From contig DAMDJY010000090.1 in assembly GCA_032100225.1 (NCBI GenBank), positions 1-14,380 of the forward strand: a stretch of DNA of 14,380 bases, written 5' to 3'. Numbering within the stretch: the first letter of the stretch is position 1; the number at the start of each line of letters is the position of its first letter. Shown in pieces: positions 1 through 7,093 of this stretch. Both the position numbers and the translations under genes were made by a program. Origin of the DNA: Mobilicoccus sp032100225 (lineage in GTDB: Bacteria; Actinomycetota; Actinomycetes; Actinomycetales; Dermatophilaceae). The notes under the pieces are model-generated. The model worked only from the letters and a program-made list of their open reading frames with translations, was not told where the DNA came from and ran no database searches.

Positions 1-141
1 CACCGTGACGTGCGGCGCATTGGTGAGCCCGGTGTGCCGCGCCTGCGACGGCAGCCCCGCCCGCGCCAGGGCCTCCCACTCGGCCCGGATCAGCGCATCG
101 GACGCATCGTCGAGCACGAGTTCCAGCGCGTGCAGAGCCAT
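1..141 (-). CDS. 2'-5' RNA ligase superfamily protein (N-terminal part)
   Basis: The first 47 codons are present and the rest lies beyond the left edge. The peptide begins MALHALELVLDD and reaches NAPHVTV, which looks like the N-terminal lobe of the 2H phosphoesterase/2'-5' RNA ligase-like family. PHVTV would be the first of its two HxT catalytic motifs. Family members act on 2',3'-cyclic phosphates or 2'-5' bonds in RNA, but for this actinobacterial branch the substrate is an inference. The ATG shares one base with the stop of the small ORF before it (TGATG), so translational coupling is likely. An in-frame ATG four codons upstream (151-153) is an alternative start. The second HxT motif cannot be checked here. 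Confidence 0.72.
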   Translation of the reverse strand, partial: MALHALELVLDDASDALIRAEWEALARAGLPSQARHTGLTNAPHVTV

Positions 142-248
142 CAGCGCAACCATCCCGCCGCGCGCTCGAGATGACCTTGCTGTTTGGTCTCGTCGAAGCT
201 GTCCCACAGGGCCGGGATGCGCCGCGATCGAGCAGACGGGTCATTCAT
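141..248 (-). CDS. small ORF of 35 codons, unknown function
   Basis: This ORF begins at an ATG four bases after the permease stop and ends in TGATG, sharing a base with the 2'-5' RNA ligase start. The peptide begins MNDPSARSRRIPALWDSF, and is charged and hydrophilic with no membrane segment or cysteine. I do not recognise a family. Its position, exactly filling the gap between two same-strand genes, is the main argument that it is translated, either as a real small protein or as a leader that delivers ribosomes to the next gene. There is no clear Shine-Dalgarno sequence. It could also be a chance reading frame. Confidence 0.35.
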   Translation of the reverse strand: MNDPSARSRRIPALWDSFDETKQQGHLERAAGWLR

Positions 249-252
249 CGAT

Positions 253-1353
253 TCACGCCCAGGACAGGGCGATTCCCGCCGCAAGCCCGACGACGACCAC
301 GAGAGCGGCGACGGCTGCCGTCACCCGCCAGGAGAACGCCCTGGCCACCATGACCGCCGAGGGAATGCTCAGCGCTGGCAGTGTCACCAGCAGCACCCCG
401 GCCGTTCCGTACCCGGCGCCGGCCGCGACGAGGCCGGCGACGACGGGAATCTCGCCGCCGGTCGGGATGACGAGCAACGTGCCGATCACCGCCGCGACGA
501 TGAGCGCGAGGGGGCCGACTCCCTGGCCCAGGATGGCGCCGCCCGCGAGCGCGCCACTCACCGCACCCACGAGCAGGACGACGATCACGTACTCCGGCAC
601 GAGGATCACCGTGTAGCGAAGGAGAGCGCGGCCGAACCGGCGGGCCGCGTCACGGGGCGACGGGACCGGGTCGGCCGCGGTGGAGCAGTCGCTGGACACC
701 GAACTTCCCGCACCACCGATGCGGGTGGCGAGCACGGCGGCTCCGAGCACGACGACCACACCCGCCACGGCCCGTACCGCGACGAACGGCCACGGCAGGG
801 TGAGGGCGAGAAACACGAGAACGGCGGGGTTGAGCAGCGGGTTGCCGAGCCAGTAGGCGACGGCTGCCCCGAGAGCGACCCCTTGGCGGCGCATCCCCAC
901 CGCTACCGGGGCGGTGCAGCAACTGCACATCATGCTGGGCATCGACAACAGACCACCGGCGGCCCCCTGACCGACCGCGGTGCGCCGGGACAGCACGCGG
1001 GCCAGGACCGCCCGGGGGACGAGCGCCTCCATCGCGGCCGCGATGACCACGGCGACGAGCGCCGCCTTCCACACCGCGCCGAAGTAGGCCGTGGCGAACG
1101 ACACCGCACCCGCCACGGACGGCACCGCGCCGCTCGTGTCGAAGATCGCGGCGCCCGGCCACGTGTGGCTGCCCGCGAGGGAACGCGCCTTCTGCGTGTA
1201 CGGCACCCACTTGGCCCACGCCAGACATACTGCGGCGATCAGGAGGACGATCGCCACGCCCTGCGCGGCGCGCCGACGGGTCAGGGGCGTCGCGGTCGGC
1301 CTGCCGGGGACGCCAGGCTCGTCGGTTCGGCCGGACAGCGACAGAGAACTCAT
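253..1353 (-). CDS. DUF318/ArsP_1-type permease
   Basis: A polytopic inner-membrane protein of 366 residues, resembling the predicted permease family DUF318 (PF03773, which includes ArsP-type organoarsenical exporters). One hydrophobic helix lies near residues 32-47 and several more follow. A central loop at about 131-172 carries the cysteine motif MMCSCCTAPV (Cys143, Cys145, Cys146), followed by GNPLLNPAVL. A second half with TM helices starts near residue 235 and includes IPTGGEIPVVAG. The cysteine loop is a hallmark of this family and may bind metal or metalloid. The substrate is not known from sequence. The ATG at 1351-1353 is preceded by GGAGAGG, and longer in-frame extensions run into non-homologous sequence antisense to the glycosylase. 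It is the first gene of a run with the small ORF and the RNA ligase-like gene. Confidence 0.82.
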   Translation of the reverse strand: MSSLSLSGRTDEPGVPGRPTATPLTRRRAAQGVAIVLLIAAVCLAWAKWVPYTQKARSLAGSHTWPGAAIFDTSGAVPSVAGAVSFATAYFGAVWKAALVAVVIAAAMEALVPRAVLARVLSRRTAVGQGAAGGLLSMPSMMCSCCTAPVAVGMRRQGVALGAAVAYWLGNPLLNPAVLVFLALTLPWPFVAVRAVAGVVVVLGAAVLATRIGGAGSSVSSDCSTAADPVPSPRDAARRFGRALLRYTVILVPEYVIVVLLVGAVSGALAGGAILGQGVGPLALIVAAVIGTLLVIPTGGEIPVVAGLVAAGAGYGTAGVLLVTLPALSIPSAVMVARAFSWRVTAAVAALVVVVGLAAGIALSWA

Positions 1354-1471
1354 GCCCTCGATCCTCTCCGGTCGATGCGGATCGCGCGAGAGACGCGCCC
1401 GGGAACTCGCCCAGCGAATGAGCGCGTGACCGTCACTCTTGCCGGGGCTGAAACCAGCGGATGATGGGGCG

Positions 1472-2131
1472 GTGACGGACTCGGACGATGCCCAGGCGCG
1501 GTTCGCCGCCGATGTCGACGACCTCGTCGGCCGCGACGAGGATCTCGCGGGGATCGTGCTGGAGTACGGCGTCCCCACTTTCTGGCACCGACCGCCGGGG
1601 TTTCCCGCCTTGGCGCTGCTCATCTTGGAGCAACAGGTATCGCTCGCCTCCGCCGCGGCATGCTTCTGCAACCTGAGGGATCTGATAGGCGGCGTCACCC
1701 CCGACGCCGTGCTCCGCTCGACACCCGAGGAGACCCGCTCCGCCGGGGTGTCACGACAGAAGGACCGTTACCTTCGGGCCCTCGCCGAGGCCGTGAGCTC
1801 CCGCGCCCTCGACCTGGCCGGACTCGAGACGCTCTCCGACGACGAAGCGCGCGCCGCCCTCACCGCTCTGCCCGGCATCGGCCGCTGGACCGCCGACACG
1901 TATCTCCTGTCGTGCCTGCAGCGCCCCGACATCTGGCCGGTCGGCGACCGCGCCCTCCAGGTTGCCGTGGGCGAGACCCTCGGCACCCCCACCGTCCCTA
2001 CCCCTGCGGAACTCGACGACCTCGGGCAACGATGGATTCCGCGCCGCTCCAACGCCGCTCGCCTCCTCTGGCACGGCTACCTCACCCGCCGAGGACGCGT
2101 CGAGACACCCAACGACATCCTGCAGGGGTGA
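1472..2131 (+). CDS. AlkA-type DNA-3-methyladenine glycosylase II (HhH-GPD family)
   Basis: A base-excision repair glycosylase that would release alkylated bases such as 3-methyladenine from DNA. From the GTG at 1472 it has 219 residues, normal for short actinobacterial members. The family motif ILEQQVS is near residue 51. The helix-hairpin-helix LPGIGRWTADTYLL starts near 133, and the catalytic aspartate lies in WPVGDRALQ (Asp159). There is no AraC-like Ada domain. The reading frame stays open to a TTG at 1439, which is the longer alternative. Neither start has an ideal Shine-Dalgarno sequence, although GGGG just precedes the GTG. It is transcribed divergently from the permease across about 120 bases with no promoter I can define. 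Confidence 0.85.
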   Translation: MTDSDDAQARFAADVDDLVGRDEDLAGIVLEYGVPTFWHRPPGFPALALLILEQQVSLASAAACFCNLRDLIGGVTPDAVLRSTPEETRSAGVSRQKDRYLRALAEAVSSRALDLAGLETLSDDEARAALTALPGIGRWTADTYLLSCLQRPDIWPVGDRALQVAVGETLGTPTVPTPAELDDLGQRWIPRRSNAARLLWHGYLTRRGRVETPNDILQG

Positions 2132-2311
2132 CAAGGCCTCGATGACCGTTGCCCCTCCGGGGGCTTCGCTGATGGCCGTGAACGGGTCGTAGCGCACGGG
2201 GAAGAACGCCTCTGCGCAAGCGGGGGGCCGCATGGCCGGATGCACCGGACCTTCGTGGCTACCCCAGCCGAACAACGCGCCCCAAACGCGCGACTGGATG
2301 CGGACGTGCTC
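2132..2311. other. 180-base gap between convergent genes
   Basis: The gap lies between the 3' ends of the glycosylase and the GNAT gene. No clear terminator hairpin was found. On the minus strand one frame is open across it and reads plausibly protein-like (for example HEGPVHPAMRPPACAEAFFP), with no family recognised and no good start. It continues into antisense sequence of the glycosylase, so I do not call a gene. Confidence 0.3.
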
Positions 2312-2914
2312 TCAGGCGCGGGTCAGCCAGTCCTCGGCGCAGATCTCATGCACCTCGACAGGACGACCGCAGGTCGGATCGATGGTGGTCCGCTCATGGC
2401 GCATCCCCAACTTCGACATGATTCGCACTGAAGCATCGTTGCCGACCTGGGCGATGCTGACGACGCGCTCCAACTCCCGCTCGCCGAAGGCGAAGGCCAG
2501 GACAGCGCGGGCCGCCTCAGTGGCGAGGCCCTGCCCCCAGGCCGCACGGCTCAGGCGCCAACCGATTTCCACAGCCGGAAGCACCTCGGGCAGAAAGCTG
2601 GGCACCGACAAGCCGGTGAAGCCGAGCAGCTCCCGGGTGCTCCGCTGCTCGACGGCGAACAGACCGAATCCGCGATCATCCCATTCGGCTTCCCACCGTC
2701 CGATGGCCCGCTGGGTGCGCTTCGCGTCAACGACCGCACCCGATCCGATCCACCGCATCACCTCGGGATCGGCATTGATCCGGCTCATCGGTTCCACATC
2801 GCTGGCCTGCCACCGCCGTAACAACAGGCGGTCGGTCTTGATAGCGATCGGCGCGCACGGCTTGACCGGCACCTCGCCGCCGATGCGTCCCGTGCGGCCC
2901 TGACGCCCGATCAC
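2312..2914 (-). CDS. GNAT family N-acetyltransferase (RimJ/RimL-like)
   Basis: A cytoplasmic acetyl-CoA-dependent acetyltransferase of the Acetyltransf_3 type that includes RimJ/RimL. The usual opening TDRLLLRRWQASD is followed by the central strand AVEIGWRLSRAAWGQGLATE, which contains the acetyl-CoA pyrophosphate loop (Q/RxxGxG/A). It ends with VGNDASVRIMSKLGMRHER, the typical motif B region. The acceptor is unknown. I start it at the GTG overlapping the upstream stop by four bases (GTGA, 2911-2914), with GAGG just before it, which suggests coupling to the DoxX-like gene. A second GTG at 2870-2872 would give 186 residues and leaves a more typical N-terminus. The choice is uncertain, but the fold is not. 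Confidence 0.82.
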   Translation of the reverse strand: MIGRQGRTGRIGGEVPVKPCAPIAIKTDRLLLRRWQASDVEPMSRINADPEVMRWIGSGAVVDAKRTQRAIGRWEAEWDDRGFGLFAVEQRSTRELLGFTGLSVPSFLPEVLPAVEIGWRLSRAAWGQGLATEAARAVLAFAFGERELERVVSIAQVGNDASVRIMSKLGMRHERTTIDPTCGRPVEVHEICAEDWLTRA

Positions 2915-3345
2915 CGCACCTCGCCCCGTCGGCGGGTCGCGCGCCACGCCTTCCACGCCCCCGTGCACCACAACGCCCACGCGACGAGCAGTGGCTGGAA
3001 GAGCAGCCGGATCGCGCGGGCGGCATCAGTGTCGAGACCGAAGCCATCGCGCCGCTCCGCCCACTGGGCGACGTTGCCGGGAAAGACCGCGACGAAGAAC
3101 GCCGCCAACACCCAGCCGAGCGGCACCCTCCACCGGGGCACCGCGATCAGGACCGCCCCGAGCGCTACCTCGACCACCCCGGAGGCGAGCACGACGAGGT
3201 TGGGATCGGCCGGGAACCAGGTCGGCACTTGCGCCTGGAATGTGACGCGCGCGAACGACAGGTGCCCCACCCCGGCGTAGACCATGAAGGCCCCCAGCAC
3301 GATTCGGGCGACGTGGGCGACGGGTGAAACGCGAACGGACGTCAT
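2911..3345 (-). CDS. DoxX-like four-helix membrane protein
   Basis: A small integral membrane protein of 144 residues with about four hydrophobic segments (near 12-30, 48-68, 74-92 and 112-130). The order of features (ARIVLGAFMVYAGVGHL, then GVVEVALGAVLI, then FPGNVAQW) matches DoxX/DoxD-like proteins of actinobacteria. Their biochemical role is poorly defined; some relatives are linked to redox homeostasis, and none of this can be read from the sequence here. The ATG at 3343-3345 follows GGTGAC. The gene overlaps the downstream GNAT start by four bases, so the two probably share a transcript. The Arg-rich C-terminus (RATRRRGEVR) would lie on the cytoplasmic side by the positive-inside rule. 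Confidence 0.8.
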   Translation of the reverse strand: MTSVRVSPVAHVARIVLGAFMVYAGVGHLSFARVTFQAQVPTWFPADPNLVVLASGVVEVALGAVLIAVPRWRVPLGWVLAAFFVAVFPGNVAQWAERRDGFGLDTDAARAIRLLFQPLLVAWALWCTGAWKAWRATRRRGEVR

Positions 3346-3362
3346 GTCACCACTATCGGGCC

Positions 3363-3393
3363 GGGCCGGGCCGTAGGCGCGACGGGCCGGCCC
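3363..3393. terminator. GC-rich hairpin between nucleotidyltransferase and DoxX genes
   Basis: GGGCCGG (3363-3369) pairs with CCGGCCC (3387-3393). Inside it, after a G/G mismatch, CCGT (3371-3374) pairs with ACGG (3382-3385), leaving a 7-base loop. It lies just after the stop of the minus-strand nucleotidyltransferase and before the DoxX-like gene. No U-tract follows, as is common in high-GC actinobacteria. Termination is an inference from position and strength. Confidence 0.45.
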
Positions 3394-3419
3394 CTACATC
3401 ACTGGGGCTGCTGCGCGTC

Positions 3420-4163
3420 CTACTGGCTGGGTCGACGGCGGCGGCGTGTTGTCGTCGTCCTGGTGGATCCGAGGAAGGACGGAACGGCCCAGTCCGGACG
3501 CAGCGCCCTGATGCACTGGGTGGCCAGGACTCTGTTCTGTGGCGATGCGAGCGACCATGCCTCGGCTGTCGTCGACAAGCACTTCACCACGTGATTCAGG
3601 TTGGCTCGCATCGACTTACTCGGTGCGGGGTCGAGCCCGCCCGGACCGGCGCAGGCCAGCAGTGTCACCGAGTCCTGCAGATGGCGCGGCGCATTCGCGC
3701 TGGGAACTCGATGGGCTGCTCCCTTCAGGGACAGTGCCGACGCCAGGTCGGGGATGCGGATGGCGCTTCCGTCGGGAAGCTCATGCGCGATCGTGCGTTT
3801 CAACGCCGAACTGGAACCGGGAACCTCGATGAGTCCACGGCCGAGATACCGGGGTGCCCGCGACTCCCTGTCCGGGATCATCAGGTCGACCGTGTCCTGG
3901 TCGCGGACGAACCGGTGGAACGGCGCGGCGTCGTCCAGCGACTCGTGCGGCGCGAACCCCAGGCTGATCAGGGCCTGCGCGTGGGTGGCGTAGGACTGGG
4001 TCTGGAGCTCCACGACGATGTCGGCGTCGTCCGTCGGACGCGTGTGCATGATCCCTGACCGTTCGGCGTGGCAGTGCACCATGAGTCCGCCGACCAGGAT
4101 CCAGTTGTCGGCATCGATGGCCGTAGCCACCTCCGCCAGGAGTGCGTACGGGTCAGAGCGCAT
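3420..4163 (-). CDS. AbiEii-like nucleotidyltransferase, putative toxin
   Basis: A 247-residue protein with the signature of minimal nucleotidyltransferases in the AbiEii/AbiGii (DUF1814) and MenT-like toxin group. WILVGGLMVHCHAER (residues 21-35) supplies the glycine pair. RPTDDADIVV (42-51) supplies the R-x-T-x-D-x-D pattern, with D46 and D48 as likely metal ligands. Relatives act as toxins, in characterised cases by adding nucleotides to tRNA; the target here is unknown. It follows the HTH gene with an 11-base overlap (4153-4163), which supports co-translation. An odd feature is the C-terminal tail, rich in Thr and then Arg (residues about 233-245), which could be a late frameshift or drifted end. 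Some family members are non-toxic nucleotidyltransferases, so the toxin call rests on context. Confidence 0.72.
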   Translation of the reverse strand: MRSDPYALLAEVATAIDADNWILVGGLMVHCHAERSGIMHTRPTDDADIVVELQTQSYATHAQALISLGFAPHESLDDAAPFHRFVRDQDTVDLMIPDRESRAPRYLGRGLIEVPGSSSALKRTIAHELPDGSAIRIPDLASALSLKGAAHRVPSANAPRHLQDSVTLLACAGPGGLDPAPSKSMRANLNHVVKCLSTTAEAWSLASPQNRVLATQCIRALRPDWAVPSFLGSTRTTTTRRRRRPSQ

Positions 4164-4773
4164 CGACGACCGCCATCAGCTGTCGGGCTGCGGCAGTGGA
4201 TTCCCGTGCGTCACCAAGGACGTAGGTGTCGACCAGAACCCGAGCACGGCGATCATCGTGGCGCCGCTCGATGACGACAAGGTCCCCGTCGGGATCTGCC
4301 ACCACCGGCTGGGACGCTTCGAACTCGTCGAGGTCAGGCACGTCCGCGAACCGCGCCCAAGACTCACCCGGCACCATTCCCAGTGAGGCGGGGTCGGCGG
4401 CACTGGAACCGATCGGTTGCGCGTCCGCCCCACCGAGGTCTCGGTACCTCGCCCAGGTGCCGACCCATGCAGAGGACGCGATCTGTCGTGCATCCATCTG
4501 ACGCAACCTCGCCCGCAGCCGTGATCGCTCGGACGACGAGACTGACTCGCCGCGCCCGCCCGACAAGAGGTCGATCCCGGCGTCGAGGGTCCTCCCGGAC
4601 CACTTCCGCCCGCGGGACGTCGTGCGGATCCATGCCTGCACCGCAAGATCATCGGTGGTGGTCTGTCTGCCGAGCGTCCGTGCCATTCCGAGACGCCCAT
4701 CGCTGAGGGCTCGCTGGACGGTCCTCTGACTCACTCCCGCGATGCGGGCTGCATCCGTGACATCCAACTCCAT
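4153..4773 (-). CDS. helix-turn-helix protein, putative antitoxin/autoregulator
   Basis: A 206-residue cytoplasmic protein. Residues 4-38 form an excisionase/MerR-like helix-turn-helix (DVTDAARIAGVSQRTVQRAL), followed by TTDDLAVQAWI. A basic stretch (RGRKWSGRTL) and a conserved-looking SSSERSRLRARLR segment come next, with a variable C-terminal half. I infer that it binds DNA at its own promoter and neutralises the nucleotidyltransferase encoded immediately after it, by analogy with AbiEi/AbiEii. The domain order is not the classical AbiEi one. The ATG at 4771-4773 has no Shine-Dalgarno sequence, but a TTGACA element lies 30 bases before it, which fits a leaderless transcript. Longer in-frame extensions run antisense into the MFS gene and are rejected. 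Confidence 0.7.
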   Translation of the reverse strand: MELDVTDAARIAGVSQRTVQRALSDGRLGMARTLGRQTTTDDLAVQAWIRTTSRGRKWSGRTLDAGIDLLSGGRGESVSSSERSRLRARLRQMDARQIASSAWVGTWARYRDLGGADAQPIGSSAADPASLGMVPGESWARFADVPDLDEFEASQPVVADPDGDLVVIERRHDDRRARVLVDTYVLGDARESTAAARQLMAVVDAL

Positions 4774-4781
4774 GCAGATAA

Positions 4782-4808
4782 CGTCGCATGAGCGACGCAT
4801 TGTGTCAA
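4782..4808 (-). promoter_or_regulatory. promoter with palindromic operator for the HTH/nucleotidyltransferase pair
   Basis: On the minus strand a perfect -35 box TTGACA (4803-4808) is followed by a perfect inverted repeat, CGTCGC-TCAT-GCGACG (4782-4797), and then the ATG at 4773. Thirty bases separate the -35 box from the A of the ATG, the distance expected if transcription starts at the start codon. The -10 box is weak: TTATCT at 4776-4781 would be spaced 21 bases from the -35 and lies too close to the ATG. The repeat occupies the spacer/-10 region, so a bound protein would block polymerase. Confidence 0.5.
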
Positions 4809-4914
4809 CGACGGCCCGTCCCCCGCACCGCCGCCACAACAGCCACCGACATCGGATCGGGCTCTGCTTGCGCCTCACTGGGCCAGGGGCTGCGGCGGCA
4901 GGGAGACTGCTCGT

Positions 4915-6045
4915 ATGAGGATCCCGGGCCCCGGCGAGCCCCGACCGACCCCCACCTTGTGGGCGGCTGCTGTCGGGTCGGGTGTCGTGGACCTCGTCGA
5001 CATGCTCCTCCCGTTGTGGGCGGGGGCCGGGCTGGCCCTCACCGGCACGGGCGCCGGAATCCTGACGGCGATGTTGCCGCTCGGGTCCCTCGCCGGAAGG
5101 CCGCTCGCCGGTCGGCTCGTCGATGACGGCCATCGCGCTGCGCCGCTGATAGGAGGCCTGTTCGCCGGGGCGCTCGGCGCAGCGCTGCTCGCCGCTACAT
5201 CCGGGCCGTGGCTCCCGGGTCTCGGTGCACTGGTCCTCGGGCTGGGGGTCGGGCTCGTGCTCATCGCGACGATGGCGGTCGTGGCCGATCGGTCTGCAGG
5301 CGGGGCGGATGCCGGGTTCGCCGAGCTTTTCGCCTGGGAGAGTCGGGGCACGCTCGTCGCCCTCGTCGTCGGGGTGACGCTCGCCGCGTCCCTCGGGTAC
5401 CCGGCTGCCTTCTGGGTCACCGCCGCAGCTTGCTTGGCCGCGTGCTGCCTCGTCGCGATGCGGGCTCCGAGCCGCGGGGTCGTCGCGGCTCCAGGGGATA
5501 CGGCCGGCAGCGCCCGCCTCGTCGTGGTCTTCATAACGGCCCTGGCCCAGAGCGCCCTGATGCTCGTCGCGATGCTGCGGCTGCAGCGCCACGAGGGCCT
5601 GGACATCCTGATCGTCTCGCTGATCCTCCTCCCCGGCCTCGTGCTGTTCGCGCTGGCCGGGTCGCTGTTCAGCGGGTTGACCCGCGGGCGCCGACCCGCC
5701 GTCGCCCTATCCGTGGCGTACATCGTGGTCGGAGCGGGCGCGGTTCTCATGGCGCTCTGGCCGACAGAATGGGGCATCGGTGCCGGGTGGGTACTCGCTG
5801 CGGGCGCCATCGCCGTCGCCGTGCCCCTGCAGCGTGCAGCAGCAACCGGCAGCGGGCATCCGCTCGGCCAGGCCCTGGGCCGCTACGGGATGACGGTGCT
5901 CGCCGGCTCCTCCGCCGGTGCGGTCGCTGCGGGCTACGCGTTCACGCACCTGCCCTGGATGGTTGTCTGCGGCAGCATTGCCGCCCTCCTCGTCACTGCA
6001 GCCGGCATCGGAACCCGCCGTCGCAGGTGGATGCGTACAGGCTGA
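4915..6045 (+). CDS. MFS-type permease
   Basis: A 376-residue inner-membrane transporter consistent with a major facilitator superfamily protein of about 10-12 helices. The conserved loop between helices 2 and 3 reads GSLAGRPLAGRLVDDG (residues about 57-72), a version of MFS motif A (GxxxDRxGRR). An internal loop near 185-200 divides two helical halves, and the second half ends with a basic RRRRWMRTG tail on the cytoplasmic side. The substrate cannot be read from sequence; the shortish length and sequence resemble sugar- or drug-efflux-type members. The ATG at 4915 is preceded by GGGAG at good spacing. It is divergent from the HTH gene and upstream of a broken ornithine cyclodeaminase-like gene, with a 112-base gap. 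Confidence 0.78.
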   Translation: MRIPGPGEPRPTPTLWAAAVGSGVVDLVDMLLPLWAGAGLALTGTGAGILTAMLPLGSLAGRPLAGRLVDDGHRAAPLIGGLFAGALGAALLAATSGPWLPGLGALVLGLGVGLVLIATMAVVADRSAGGADAGFAELFAWESRGTLVALVVGVTLAASLGYPAAFWVTAAACLAACCLVAMRAPSRGVVAAPGDTAGSARLVVVFITALAQSALMLVAMLRLQRHEGLDILIVSLILLPGLVLFALAGSLFSGLTRGRRPAVALSVAYIVVGAGAVLMALWPTEWGIGAGWVLAAGAIAVAVPLQRAAATGSGHPLGQALGRYGMTVLAGSSAGAVAAGYAFTHLPWMVVCGSIAALLVTAAGIGTRRRRWMRTG

Positions 6046-6074
6046 GACGAACCACGGTCCTGGAGATCAGGTGG

Positions 6075-6092
6075 GCGCCCGGCGCCGGGTGC
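6075..6092. other. near-perfect palindrome after the MFS gene
   Basis: GCGCCCGGCGCCGGGTGC is self-complementary apart from one G/T pair and lies 30 bases after the MFS stop. As RNA it could form a 7-bp stem with a GCGC tetraloop, so it may be a weak terminator. It could also be chance in GC-rich DNA. Confidence 0.25.
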
Positions 6093-6157
6093 GGCCAGCG
6101 GCAGAGATGTCCAGGATGGTCTTCAGCTTCGAGGTAGTGAGAGGGAGGATGCCGGGG

Positions 6158-7059
6158 GTGAAGCTGCTGACAGATGACGACGTGCGAGCAACGGTGACGC
6201 CGCAGCTGGCCCGTACCGCGATGCGTGACGCGGTAGTCGCCGCCTACCAGGGCAGGCTGGTCGCCCCACCGCGCGTGGTGGCCGGGTTGGCCGACCGGCG
6301 TTTGACCTTCACCTGCGGCTCGGTCGAGGGCGAGTGGTACGGATACCGGTCCTACACCGCCCCAGGCTCCATGAACGAGGACCAGGTCGTCGTCGTCCAC
6401 GATGCCGGCACCGGCGAGGTCGCCGGCCTGGCGGTGGGCACCGCACTCGGGCCACGCAGAGTCGGCGCCATCGGAGCCGTCGCGCTGGACGCCCTCGCCC
6501 CGCCGAGCCCGACCGGCCTGGCCGTGATCGGTACTGGCCAGCAGGCGTGGCATCAACTGTGGGCACTGCCTGACCGATTCAAGGGGCTGCCTGTGCGGGT
6601 GTACTCCCCCACCCTCGCGCACCGTCACGACTTCGCGGCCCGGGCCCGCACCATGCTCAACCTCGACGTCGAGGACGCACCATCCGTCTCCGCTACGATC
6701 GATGGCGCGAACATCATCATCGTGGCCACGTCGTCGCCGTCCCCGGTCATCGGCCCGGACGACATCCCCGACGGCGCCTACATGACCACCCTCGGACCCA
6801 AGCAGGTGGGCCGCGCCGAGATCGGGCCAGACCTCACTCGCGATGCCGCTTTGGTCGTCACGACTCGTTGGCTCAGCTGCGCGCTTACGACCCACCCCAC
6901 GTCCTCGCGGCAGCGGACCACGGCACACACGTCGCACATCTGGGCGCCATCCTCACGGGCACAGAACACCCAACGGCCGGAACCCGCATTTTCCTCAGCA
7001 CCGGACTGGCCGGCACCGAGGCATGGCTGCTCAACGCTGCACTGCAGGTGGGCGAGTAG
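6158..7059 (+). pseudogene. ornithine cyclodeaminase/mu-crystallin family gene, frameshifted
   Basis: The family includes ornithine cyclodeaminase, alanine dehydrogenase of the mu-crystallin type and related NAD(P)-dependent imine reductases. Visible parts are MKLLTDDDVRATVTPQL at the start, a substrate-pocket region (VAPPRVV, SMNEDQVVVVHD), and the Rossmann dinucleotide loop LAVIGTGQQAWHQL. The frame then breaks at about 6861: after AALVVT it reads nonsense, while the next frame continues the family C-terminus as DSLAQLRAYDPPHVLAAADH and ends at 7059. Restoring one C (GTCACCGACTCG instead of GTCACGACTCG) would give one intact protein of about 300 residues. The GTG at 6158 is preferred because GAGGGAGG lies nine bases upstream; an ATG at 6149 also exists. 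A sequencing error is possible. Confidence 0.8.
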
Positions 7060-7093
7060 CCAGCGGTCACTGGTGACGGGCGCGGGGTAGCGG

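Noticed and set aside
184..1464. Long plus-strand open frame of 426 codons over the permease
   Set aside because: The peptide is dominated by His, Asp, Arg and Gly, typical of an antisense frame of a GC-rich membrane-protein gene. The minus-strand permease has clear family motifs.
1354..1698. N-terminal extension of the permease frame
   Set aside because: It overlaps the divergent glycosylase and lacks hydrophobic or family-like sequence. The ATG at 1353 has a good ribosome binding site.
1751..2275. Minus-strand open frame of 174 codons over the glycosylase 3' half
   Set aside because: It is mostly antisense to a well-supported gene. Only its first part, in the gap, looks protein-like, and this is reported as a weak finding.
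4774..5592. Extension of the HTH protein frame to 479 codons
   Set aside because: The added part is antisense to the MFS gene, low in hydrophobic residues and repetitive. The promoter and start at 4773 fit better.
5918..6157. Upstream extension of the ornithine cyclodeaminase frame
   Set aside because: It overlaps the MFS 3' end in another frame, and the GTG at 6158 has a strong Shine-Dalgarno sequence and the family N-terminus.
7060..7093. GTCAC-TG-GTGAC palindrome between convergent genes as a terminator
   Set aside because: The arms are only five bases with a two-base centre, too short to form a stable RNA hairpin.
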